A stretch of 17,380 nucleotides of DNA from Candidatus Limivicinus faecipullorum (GTDB lineage Bacteria; Bacillota; Clostridia; Oscillospirales; Oscillospiraceae). The notes beneath the pieces are model-generated. The model was not told the DNA's origin, did no database searches, and was given only the letters and a program-made list of their open reading frames with translations. Position 1 is the first letter of the stretch. Each line of letters starts with the position of its first letter. This document shows, one piece after another, positions 1 to 6,597 of the stretch. The DNA lies in contig DVHY01000121.1 in NCBI GenBank assembly GCA_018711755.1, positions 1-17,380 of the forward strand. The letters run 5' to 3'. The translations under genes were made by a program, and so were the position numbers.

Positions 1-25
1 GGCCGAACGGCCCCGGGTTTTTCTT
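1..25 (+). terminator. Right part of an intrinsic terminator of the preceding gene
   Basis: GGCC-GAAC-GGCC forms the top of a hairpin, and the following CCGGG then TTTTTCTT looks like the rest of the right arm and the U-tract. The matching left arm (expected to be CCCGG) would lie just outside the window. It isolates the AlaX gene from whatever lies upstream. Confidence 0.5.
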
Positions 26-52
26 GTGTATCGGGCTTTTTGATGTTATCCT
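24..52 (+). promoter_or_regulatory. Possible promoter of the AlaX gene
   Basis: TTGTGT (24-29) and TATCCT (47-52) are 17 nt apart. The -35 overlaps the end of the preceding U-tract. Transcription would begin near 59, leaving a very short leader before GGAG (63-66). The boxes are imperfect, so this is tentative. Confidence 0.3.
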
Positions 53-73
53 AGTCACAAAAGGAGAGATGAT

Positions 74-1234
74 ATGTACACCGAGAAATTATACTATAAA
101 GACAGCCATTGCTTTGAATTCACCGCCCTGGTCCTGGACTGCCGGGAAACGGCCAGGGGTCCCGCCCTTATTCTGGACAGGACCGCCTTCTTCCCCGAGG
201 GGGGCGGCCAGCTGGCGGATACCGGCAGCCTTGGGGCTGTGAAGGTGCTGGACGTGCATGAGAAGGAGGGGGAGATACTCCACTACTGCGACGGGCCGTT
301 GATGCCCGGGGAGAGAGTGGAGGGCCGCCTGGACGCCGAGCAGAGGCTCGTGCGCATGCAGAACCACTCCGGGGAGCATGTGGTCTCGGGCCTTGCCCAT
401 AAGCTCTTCGGCTGCGAGAACGTGGGCTTCCACATGGGGGAGGACTTCGTCACCATAGACTTCGACCGGGAGCTGAGCCGGGAACAGCTCATGGAGATAG
501 AGACCCTGGCCAACCGGGCGGTGAGGGAGGACCTGCCCGTGTCCTGCACCTTCCCGGAGCCGGAGGCGCTGAAGAGCCTGGAATACCGCAGCAAGCTGGA
601 GCTCACCGAGAACGTGCGCATAGTGGAGATACCAGGGGTGGACCGCTGCGCCTGCTGCGCTCCCCATGTGGAGCGCACCGGGGAGATAGGGCTCATAAAG
701 GTGCTGGACTGGGAGCGCCACCGGGGCGGACTGCGGCTGAGCCTGGCCTGCGGCATGCTGGCTCTCAGAGATTACCGGGTGAAGCAGGAGAATATCTCCG
801 CCATATCCCAGGCCCTGAGCTCCAAGCGCCACGAGACCGCCGCCGCCGTGGAGAGGCTGCTCCAGGAGCAGCAGAAGAGCAAGGAGCGCATAGCCGCCCT
901 GAGCCTGGAGCTGGCCCGGTATATGGCGGAAGACCGGGAGGAGACGGAGGGAAATATCTGCGTCTTTGACTCCGTGCTGGATGAGGTGGCCCTCAGGGAA
1001 TTGGTGAATCTGCTGATGGAGAAGTGCCGGGGCATAGCCGCCGCCTTTTCCGGCGACGACCGGAGAGGCTACCGCTATATCATGGGCAGCCTGGAACTGG
1101 ATATGCGCAGCCTGGCAAAGGAGCTGAATTCCCTGATAGAGGGCCGGGGCGGCGGCAAAGCCCGGATGATACAGGGCAGCGCCTCCGCCTCCGCCTCCGC
1201 CATAGCCGCCGTATTTGAGAGAGATTTTCGATAA
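74..1234 (+). CDS. Alanyl-tRNA editing protein, long AlaX form with DHHA1 domain
   Basis: This 386-aa cytoplasmic protein should hydrolyse mischarged Ser- or Gly-tRNA(Ala) in trans. Seen: an AlaRS-type second additional domain in the N-terminal half, with FFPEGGGQ at 40-46, the zinc motif HSGEH (His98, His102) and Cys194-x3-His198. A coiled region follows (about 240-290), then a C-terminal DHHA1 domain with the glycine-rich motif RGGGKA (358-363). The length fits AlaX-L. The start is set by GGAG (63-66), 7 nt before ATG; another ATG at 69 is too close to it. Oddity: the usual glycine-rich end of the DHHA1 motif continues as alternating Ser-Ala, encoded by a GCCTCC hexanucleotide repeat (1181-1201). 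I see no clear terminator before the next promoter, so some read-through into the dehydratase operon is possible. Confidence 0.9.
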   Translation: MYTEKLYYKDSHCFEFTALVLDCRETARGPALILDRTAFFPEGGGQLADTGSLGAVKVLDVHEKEGEILHYCDGPLMPGERVEGRLDAEQRLVRMQNHSGEHVVSGLAHKLFGCENVGFHMGEDFVTIDFDRELSREQLMEIETLANRAVREDLPVSCTFPEPEALKSLEYRSKLELTENVRIVEIPGVDRCACCAPHVERTGEIGLIKVLDWERHRGGLRLSLACGMLALRDYRVKQENISAISQALSSKRHETAAAVERLLQEQQKSKERIAALSLELARYMAEDREETEGNICVFDSVLDEVALRELVNLLMEKCRGIAAAFSGDDRRGYRYIMGSLELDMRSLAKELNSLIEGRGGGKARMIQGSASASASAIAAVFERDFR

Positions 1235-1284
1235 ATAAATTAACAGGCGCAGGAGAGAGAACAGTTCACAGAAAGGCCATTCGT

Positions 1285-1312
1285 TTAGACAAATCTTGTC
1301 ATTATGTATAAT
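1285..1312 (+). promoter_or_regulatory. Possible upstream second promoter
   Basis: A perfect TATAAT (1307-1312) lies 16 nt after TTAGAC (1285-1290). It could be an additional promoter for the operon that begins at 1452, upstream of the better one at 1362. The -35 is weak. Confidence 0.3.
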
Positions 1313-1361
1313 TACCCCCAAAATACTACACACAAAAACCGTAAAAATGCACAAATATTAA

Positions 1362-1390
1362 TTGACAGCACATTAACGATTTGATAAAAT
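1362..1390 (+). promoter_or_regulatory. Sigma-A-type promoter of the dehydratase operon
   Basis: Consensus TTGACA (1362-1367), 17-nt spacer, TAAAAT (1385-1390), preceded by an A-rich stretch (1321-1360) resembling an UP element. Transcription would start near 1397, giving a leader of about 55 nt. That leader has a small TGGGC/GCCCA hairpin (1404-1419) and the Shine-Dalgarno GGAGGG (1440-1445). Confidence 0.75.
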
Positions 1391-1451
1391 AGCTACGTAA
1401 GAGTGGGCCCAGCTGCCCAATGCGGAAAATCGGATTTTTGGAGGGTTGTCT

Positions 1452-2663
1452 GTGAAAGATCTCAAGCACCTGATCTACTTTGAGAATCTGCTTCAGGAAG
1501 CCAACAACGAGCTGGTACAAAAGGCCAGAGCCGATGGGAAATACGCTGTTGGCTATACCTGCTATTTCATGCCTGAAGTTCTTCTCGACCTGCCGGGCTG
1601 CTTCTCAGTGCGTCTGAGGGCGCCCCGCTGCACATCCCCGGATATCGCCACATATTACATGTCCGCCCGTGTGTGCCATTACGGGCGCAGCCTTTTTGAG
1701 CGGGCCCTGGAGGGGGGCTATAACTTCCTGGACGCTCAGATGGCCACGGAGACCTGTACCGTCACCTGCCGCTTCCAGGAGCATCTCCAGCAGAAAAAGC
1801 TCAGCAGCGTGGCGGACATGAACGTCATTAAAAACGACAATTTCTTCTGCGAATTCATCGACGTGCCGTTTAAAAAGACGGAGAACAGCTACCTCCACTA
1901 CAAGGAGCAGCTCAGGTTCCACGTGCTGGACAAGCTCCGGGAACACTTCGGCATAGACACCTCCGACGAGGCCATCATGAAGGCCATAGAGCAGCACAAC
2001 GAGGTCTGCCGTCTGATAAACCAGATAGGGGACTACCGCAAGCTGGACAAGCCCACCATCACCGGCTATGAGTTCCATGTGATACAGCTGGTGAGCCTGG
2101 CCTGCCCTAAGGAGCTCATCCTGCCCTACCTGCGGGAGACGGCGGAGGAGATGAAGACCAGGGAGCCGGACGAGCGCTGGCCTTTCCGCTGCAAGGTGGT
2201 GCTGGCGGGCTCCGAGAACGACGACCCGGAATTTACCAAGCTCATCGAGGGCTGCGGCGCTGAAGTGGTGGCGGACCGCTACTGTTACGGCGCGGTGGAG
2301 AGCCGCATACCCATAGTGGTGAAAGAGGGCCAGGACCCCCTGGACGCCATCGCCCGCCACTATCTGGACACCAGCAACTGCCCCCGCTTCATGCCTCAGA
2401 ATGTGATGAGGGAGCGCAAGCAGCGTCTGGCGGACCTGGTGAAGGAATACAAGGCCGACGGCCTCATCGTCGCCTCCAACAAGTTCTGCGAGTATTGGAG
2501 CTATGAACGTGTTATAGACACGGTGGTCATGAAGCGGGACTTCGGCATCCCGGTGTGCTCAATAGAAAAGGAGTATATAAATTCCGCCTCCGGCCAGCTG
2601 CGCACCCGTTTCCAGGCCTTCGTTGAAAGTGTGGAGATCAAGAAGATCCAGGAGGGCAAGTAA
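1452..2663 (+). CDS. 2-hydroxyacyl-CoA dehydratase family subunit, HgdB/BcrC-like
   Basis: A 403-aa protein of the 2-hydroxyglutaryl-CoA dehydratase D-component family, whose members hold an iron-sulfur cluster that receives one electron from an HgdC-type activase. Family marks seen: GYTCYFMPE (34-42), a cysteine-rich stretch with Cys60, Cys75, Cys102 and Cys106, the GSENDDPE segment, DRYCYG, and a C-terminal FCEYWSYE block followed by GQLRTRFQAFVE. The length matches HgdB/FldB/HadB (about 375-410). Start choice: GGAGGG (1440-1445) directly abuts a TTG at 1446, whereas GTG at 1452 has a proper 6-nt gap, so GTG is preferred. The stop lies one base before the ATG of the next gene. Substrate unknown. 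An alternative within the superfamily is a double-cubane-cluster-type reductase rather than a dehydratase. Confidence 0.85.
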   Translation: MKDLKHLIYFENLLQEANNELVQKARADGKYAVGYTCYFMPEVLLDLPGCFSVRLRAPRCTSPDIATYYMSARVCHYGRSLFERALEGGYNFLDAQMATETCTVTCRFQEHLQQKKLSSVADMNVIKNDNFFCEFIDVPFKKTENSYLHYKEQLRFHVLDKLREHFGIDTSDEAIMKAIEQHNEVCRLINQIGDYRKLDKPTITGYEFHVIQLVSLACPKELILPYLRETAEEMKTREPDERWPFRCKVVLAGSENDDPEFTKLIEGCGAEVVADRYCYGAVESRIPIVVKEGQDPLDAIARHYLDTSNCPRFMPQNVMRERKQRLADLVKEYKADGLIVASNKFCEYWSYERVIDTVVMKRDFGIPVCSIEKEYINSASGQLRTRFQAFVESVEIKKIQEGK

Positions 2664-2664
2664 A

Positions 2665-4275
2665 ATGGCTAAGAAAAAAGCAGACATCAAAAAACTTGCC
2701 AGAGACTTCTGGCATGGCAAGCCCCACGGCGAGCGCCGTCTGGGGGAACTGTATCAGGACAAGACGGGCCTGTATAAGCACAGAGAGTGGCGGGGCGTGA
2801 AGGACACCCTGTACTACTTCTATATGGTCTGGCTCTACAACTACATATTCATGGTGAAGGACATCATGACCATGGGCGGGCCGATAAACTTTGCCAAGGG
2901 CCTCTGGCGCTACCGCTGGGTGGGCCAGACCTATCTGCCGGTGCTCCACTGGTTCGACCGGGGCATGGAGGGCATGCGGGGCGAGGCCCTGAAAGCCTCC
3001 GCCTGGCACTACAGAGGCATGGTCAACGAGACCATCCGCCAGTTCCAGCGCATGTTCCAGGCGGACACCAAGCTCCACGGCGGCCGGAAGACCGACGCCT
3101 GGTATCACACCATGGCCCACAACGAGACGGTGTGGGGCGGCATCTTCTATCCCTGGAGCGACCACTTCGACAATGTGGCCATGGAGATGATACCCTATTT
3201 CGTCACCTGCCACGTGAACTCCCACACGGTGCACAATTATATCGACGCCGTCCAGTCCATCGGCCTGCCCGGCGACCCCTGTCCCATGTGCCAGGCGGAG
3301 TCCGGACTTTTCGTGCTGGACGACATGCCCGACTATGCACCTTTTATGATAACCTCCAACGAGGCCTGCGACGCCTCGGTGGCCACCTCCATCCTTCAGG
3401 ACTGGTTCTACGACAAGCCTCTGTTTGCCATGCCCCAGCCCATGCAGTTTGACGATCCCCTGGTGCACAAGCACTGCCGCCGGGAGATAGAGGAGTGCTG
3501 GAAGTTCATAGAGGAGCAGACCGGCGTGCCCTTCAACTGGGACCAGCTGGTGAAGAAGCTGCGGCAGCAGAACCAGCTGCAGGAGTTTGAGCGGGAGAAG
3601 TGGGAAGTGGCCGGCAAGACCCCCTACTATCCCGTCAACGGCGTGGCCCAGGCCCTCTACCGTATCTACTACAGCCAGGACGGCGACCGGGATATCTGGC
3701 ACTTCTGCGACAAGAAGGTGCGCAAGATACTGGAGAAGTGCGTGAGCAAGAAGATAAACACTTTCCCCAAGACCCGCCACCGGGTCATCGCCTGGTCCTG
3801 CGCGCCGCTGTATTACTCCCACTGGTGCACCTGGGCATACAACTGCTGGGGCTTGAACGTGATAATCAACATGGACTCCCTCATGTTCGACATGTCCATC
3901 CGCACCGATACTTACGACCACTGCCTGGACGACATGGCCACCTACCACATGTGGGCGCCCATGCGGCGCATGGCCGTAGGCGGCATGCACCACATCTTCG
4001 AGCTGTGGGAGTACATGGAGAAGTTCAACTGCGACTTCGTCATGATGTACGACCAGCTCCAGTGCAAGGGCATGCAGGGCGTCCACGGCCTGTTTGAGGA
4101 CGAGTTCCGCAGCAGGAACATCCCGGCCATCTGGATGCCTCACGCCCTGCCGGACAGCCGCACCGTGAGCCGGGCGGAGATACGCCGCATCGTAAACGAC
4201 TACATGACCACCGTCATGCACGAGGAGCCCCTGGACCCGTCCCTGCTGGACTTCGACGATTCCATGGGCTGGTAA
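2665..4275 (+). CDS. Long, cysteine-rich 2-hydroxyacyl-CoA dehydratase subunit, HgdA-like
   Basis: A 536-aa protein, predicted partner of the preceding HgdB-like subunit. Resemblance to HgdA is moderate: a Cys206/Cys209 segment (SIGLPGDPCPMC), then Cys235 in SNEACDAS where HgdA has its cluster-region cysteines, and later CAPLYY (Cys379), Cys388, Cys394 and CKGMQG (Cys467), ending with a NIPAIWM strand. HgdA is about 477 aa. This protein has roughly 100 extra N-terminal residues rich in Trp, Tyr and Phe, including a hydrophobic aromatic stretch at about 48-66 that may touch membrane or a partner. It has 13 cysteines from 206 onward in addition to Cys182. The ATG at 2665 is chosen because GGAGGG (2651-2656, inside the end of the previous gene) precedes it by 8 nt; the in-frame ATG at 2623 lies deep in that gene. 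Translation is probably coupled. Substrate unknown. Confidence 0.8.
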   Translation: MAKKKADIKKLARDFWHGKPHGERRLGELYQDKTGLYKHREWRGVKDTLYYFYMVWLYNYIFMVKDIMTMGGPINFAKGLWRYRWVGQTYLPVLHWFDRGMEGMRGEALKASAWHYRGMVNETIRQFQRMFQADTKLHGGRKTDAWYHTMAHNETVWGGIFYPWSDHFDNVAMEMIPYFVTCHVNSHTVHNYIDAVQSIGLPGDPCPMCQAESGLFVLDDMPDYAPFMITSNEACDASVATSILQDWFYDKPLFAMPQPMQFDDPLVHKHCRREIEECWKFIEEQTGVPFNWDQLVKKLRQQNQLQEFEREKWEVAGKTPYYPVNGVAQALYRIYYSQDGDRDIWHFCDKKVRKILEKCVSKKINTFPKTRHRVIAWSCAPLYYSHWCTWAYNCWGLNVIINMDSLMFDMSIRTDTYDHCLDDMATYHMWAPMRRMAVGGMHHIFELWEYMEKFNCDFVMMYDQLQCKGMQGVHGLFEDEFRSRNIPAIWMPHALPDSRTVSRAEIRRIVNDYMTTVMHEEPLDPSLLDFDDSMGW

Positions 4276-4287
4276 GGAGGAGAGACT

Positions 4288-4539
4288 ATGAAAAAAGGCA
4301 AATGCTGCAAATGTTCCTTTGGCTGCAAGCTGGGCCGCCTTGCCCTGAAGCTGCTGGGCCTGTTGCTGCTGGCAAATGCGGCGCTCTTTGCCGTGTTCTT
4401 CTTTGACCTGGACGGCAAGCTGCTGTTCAACGTGGTGGAGCCGCTGCTGAAGAAACACTATGACAACATGGACAGGAAGGATACTCTGAAATCCCCCTAC
4501 GATATGGACAAGTATCCCTCCTATGAGTATCAGGTCTGA
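4288..4539 (+). CDS. Small single-pass membrane protein, first of two related ones
   Basis: An 83-aa protein of no family I can name. It opens with a basic, cysteine-rich head (Cys6, Cys7, Cys9, Cys13), has one membrane helix at about 17-38, then LD-x-KLL (41-46) and a polar, charged tail rich in Asp, Lys and Tyr. Positive residues before the helix suggest the N-terminus is inside. It starts 12 nt after the HgdA-like gene behind a strong AAGGAGG (4274-4280). The stretch ALF-x-V-F-F-F-D-LD-x-KLL (32-46) recurs in the 52-aa protein at 5419, so the two look like paralogues on either side of the activase gene. The N-terminal cysteines could bind a metal or cluster, which is inference. It may anchor the enzyme or its electron donor to the membrane. 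Confidence 0.75.
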   Translation: MKKGKCCKCSFGCKLGRLALKLLGLLLLANAALFAVFFFDLDGKLLFNVVEPLLKKHYDNMDRKDTLKSPYDMDKYPSYEYQV

Positions 4540-4578
4540 TTTAAAAAACTTAAATAAATACATGGAGGCAAAAGCAAA

Positions 4579-5373
4579 ATGAAATACTTTGGCGGCTGCG
4601 ACGTAGGGTCTACATATACCAAGGCAGTTATACTGGACGAGAACGGGAAGATGGTGGCGGACACCACCATAAGGAGCAAGATAAATTCCGAGCAGAGCGC
4701 GATAGCGGCCATGGAAGAGGTGTGCAAGCAGGCAGGGCTGAAGGACAGCAAGGACCTGGCCTACCTGATAGGCACGGGCTATGGGCGGAACAAGGTGCCC
4801 TTTGCCGATGAGAACATCTCGGAGATAAGCTGCCACGCCATGGGCGTGCACGTGACCAATCCCGACGTGAAGGCCATCATAGACATCGGAGGCCAGGACG
4901 TAAAGGGCATCTCCATAGATACCGACGGCACGGTGAAGAACTTCGCCATGAACGACAAGTGCGCCGCGGGAACCGGCCGATTCTTCGAGGCCATGGCCAG
5001 GAGCTTTGAGCTGAGCCTGCCTGAGTTCAGCAAGCTGAGCCTGACGGCAAAGAACGTTATCCCCATCACTGCCCAGTGCACGGTGTTTGCCGAGTCCGAG
5101 GTCATCACCCTGGTGGGCGAGGGCAAGGCCACCGACGAGATAGCGGCAGGCATAGAGATGGCGGTGGCAAAGCGCTGCTTCGTCATGGCGAAGAAAGCGG
5201 GAGCCACGGACTCCATCACCCTGACCGGAGGCTGCGCCAAGAACGACGGACTGAAAGAGGCCATAGAGCACGTGCTGAAGCTGAAAGTGGTGGAGCTGAA
5301 GACCGACCCGCAGCTGATGGGCGCTCTGGGCGCCGCCGAGTATGCCCGCCAGAAGGGCATGGCCAAAAAATAA
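4579..5373 (+). CDS. Acyl-CoA dehydratase activase, HgdC/BadF/BadG family
   Basis: A 264-aa ATPase of the ASKHA fold, the usual length for HgdC. In the family it is a homodimer with one [4Fe-4S] cluster at the interface, and ATP hydrolysis drives a low-potential electron into the dehydratase. Seen: phosphate-1 motif CDVGSTYTK (7-15), GTGYGRN (65-71), SEISCHAMG (81-89), IDIGGQD (101-107), NDKCAAGTGRF (125-135, cluster ligand Cys128), QCTVFAES (166-173, second ligand Cys167) and a C-terminal GALGAAEYA. Both cluster cysteines and the nucleotide motifs are present, so it should be active. GGAGG (4564-4568) precedes the ATG by 10 nt. It lies between the two related small membrane proteins. It is the strongest evidence that the operon makes an ATP-driven single-electron enzyme. 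Confidence 0.95.
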   Translation: MKYFGGCDVGSTYTKAVILDENGKMVADTTIRSKINSEQSAIAAMEEVCKQAGLKDSKDLAYLIGTGYGRNKVPFADENISEISCHAMGVHVTNPDVKAIIDIGGQDVKGISIDTDGTVKNFAMNDKCAAGTGRFFEAMARSFELSLPEFSKLSLTAKNVIPITAQCTVFAESEVITLVGEGKATDEIAAGIEMAVAKRCFVMAKKAGATDSITLTGGCAKNDGLKEAIEHVLKLKVVELKTDPQLMGALGAAEYARQKGMAKK

Positions 5374-5418
5374 AAAGGCCCCTGGACCCTCACTTTATGG
5401 AAAGGAGCAATTTCTCTG

Positions 5419-5577
5419 ATGTGTAAATTCATTAAGAAGCTGGCCGTCATGCTTGCGGTGACCGTTGTGGCTCTGTTCGTGGTGTACTTCTGGAACCTGG
5501 ACCAGAAGCTCCTGGGCTGGGTATACAAACAGGTGAACCTGGTGTTTGACCGCAAGCCGGTGGACCTGGTATTCTAA
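5419..5577 (+). CDS. Small single-pass membrane protein (52 aa), second of two related ones
   Basis: A short reading frame from ATG 5419 to TAA 5575-5577. The protein has a short basic head with one cysteine (Cys2), a membrane helix at about 8-24, then the stretch ALF-V-V-Y-F-W-N-LD-x-KLL (18-32) and a short tail ending in Val-Phe. That stretch matches the 83-aa protein at 4288, which supports it as a real gene despite its size. GGAG (5404-5407) lies 11 nt upstream, slightly long. Only 3 nt separate its stop from the next ATG, which has no good Shine-Dalgarno site, so translation of the ACS-like gene is probably coupled to this one. Function unknown. The position inside the operon suggests membrane attachment of the enzyme or its electron source. 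Confidence 0.65.
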   Translation: MCKFIKKLAVMLAVTVVALFVVYFWNLDQKLLGWVYKQVNLVFDRKPVDLVF

Positions 5578-5580
5578 AAT

Positions 5581-6309
5581 ATGGAGCTATATAATTCCCT
5601 TATAAAAGATACCGAGGCGCAGCTGGAAAAACTGGATAAAAAAGCCTGGGATTACTCCCCGGCAGACTGCTGGAAGGATACCGGCTCCAGCGAGCTGGTG
5701 CTCCAGCGGGACGCCGCCTATGAGCTGGGCGCTCAGGGCAGAGGCAGCGCAAACTATGTTCTCTTCACCTCCAGCTCGGAGCTGGTGAATGAGGACAAGG
5801 TGATCCTTATCGGGCCGGATATGGGCCAGATAAAGGGCGACTGCGACTTTGCCCGGATAGTTCTGCTGCAGGTGGGCGTTCTGGACGACGATGATGAAGC
5901 GGTTTACCGCACTTTGAAGGACATAGAGTTCTCCAAGTACCACGTGTACCCGGAGGGCTATATGATCCGCATGTCTCCCGAAAGCTACAGAGAGCAGGTT
6001 CGTGTAAGCCGGCAGGCCCTGAAAAAGGGTATCAGTTTCAAGACCGTGGGGAACAGATATGTGGCGGAATATAAGAAGGACGCAAACGTCCTCAAGGCCA
6101 CGGTGATCTTTATCACAGACCCCAAAGCGGACTATGAGGCCCTGCAGGCCATGGCCAAGAAGGCCGCAGCCGTTACCGGGACCCTCACCCATATCCTGGA
6201 GGGACTGCCCACCGATTGCTCGGTGTGCGCCCTGAAGGACATATGCGATGAGGTAGACGGCATGAAAGAACTGCACTTCGGCGTGGGCGACAAGGGCGGA
6301 AAGCACTGA
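5581..6309 (+). CDS. Short protein related to acetyl-CoA synthase beta subunit (CdhC/AcsB)
   Basis: A 242-aa protein. Resemblance to ACS-beta/CdhC is by motif order. YELGAQGR (47-54) corresponds to the E-[LF]-GG-P-K segment, IGPDMGQI (77-84) to GPD-x-x-EI, then IVLLQVG (93-99). RVSRQALKKG-x-SFK-x-x-G (141-157) corresponds to R-I-S-K-x-A-x-x-KG-x-x-FK-x-x-G, followed by FITD (177-180) and Cys213-x2-Cys216-x5-Cys222, where ACS has C-T-L-C-x8-C at its A-cluster. It stops 20 residues later, so the fourth cubane cysteine and the Cys-Gly-Cys distal nickel site of true ACS (over 450 aa) are absent. It cannot be a complete ACS and no CODH gene is present. It may bind an iron-sulfur cluster or the CoA/acyl part of a substrate (inference). 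It is the last gene of the operon, apparently translationally coupled to the 52-aa gene. Confidence 0.7.
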   Translation: MELYNSLIKDTEAQLEKLDKKAWDYSPADCWKDTGSSELVLQRDAAYELGAQGRGSANYVLFTSSSELVNEDKVILIGPDMGQIKGDCDFARIVLLQVGVLDDDDEAVYRTLKDIEFSKYHVYPEGYMIRMSPESYREQVRVSRQALKKGISFKTVGNRYVAEYKKDANVLKATVIFITDPKADYEALQAMAKKAAAVTGTLTHILEGLPTDCSVCALKDICDEVDGMKELHFGVGDKGGKH

Positions 6310-6334
6310 GACCGCTTGTCATAACAATTTAATA

Positions 6335-6373
6335 GAAAGGGCCTGGCGCAGATGCGGCAGGCCCTTTCCTTTA
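6335..6373 (+). terminator. Intrinsic terminator of the dehydratase operon
   Basis: A perfect 11-bp stem, GAAAGGGCCTG (6335-6345) with CAGGCCCTTTC (6358-6368), 12-nt loop, tail CTTTAC. It lies 25 nt after the ACS-like gene and closes the operon. Confidence 0.85.
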
Positions 6374-6552
6374 CATTGGCCCGGTTTCGGATGCGGAGGG
6401 CTGAGCAGGGAGAGCACGGGACGGCAGAGCCGTACATGCGCCCGGCAAAGGCTCAATATCTTGATAATGGGGACTGAAATCCGGGGAAGCGGGGCATTCT
6501 CATAATACGAGAGAGATTCCCGGCCCTTTGGCTAGTATTTTCACTGACCGGA

Positions 6553-6561
6553 TGTTAGAAT
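6553..6561 (+). promoter_or_regulatory. Possible extended -10 promoter of the XRE gene
   Basis: TG-T-TAGAAT (6553-6561) has the TGn extension of extended -10 promoters. No convincing -35 lies 16-18 nt upstream. Start would be near 6568, about 30 nt before the ATG. The rest of 6374-6597 shows no gene and no other clear signal. Confidence 0.4.
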
Positions 6562-6597
6562 CGGGGGCGAAAATAAAGGCAGAGAGGAGACAGCAGA

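Noticed and set aside
89..1354. A 421-codon open frame on the minus strand across AlaX
   Set aside because: AlaX zinc and DHHA1 motifs on the plus strand settle the coding strand.
1446..1454. TTG at 1446 as the start of the HgdB-like gene
   Set aside because: GGAGGG abuts it with no spacing; GTG at 1452 has a 6-nt gap.
2638..5271. An 877-codon open frame on the minus strand across the dehydratase operon
   Set aside because: It is the mirror of GC-rich codons in well-supported plus-strand genes; its translation is His/Val/Leu-rich without any family motif.
5581..6309. A functional acetyl-CoA synthase and Wood-Ljungdahl pathway
   Set aside because: The Cys-Gly-Cys nickel site and the whole C-terminal domain are absent, and there is no CODH, corrinoid or methyltransferase gene nearby.
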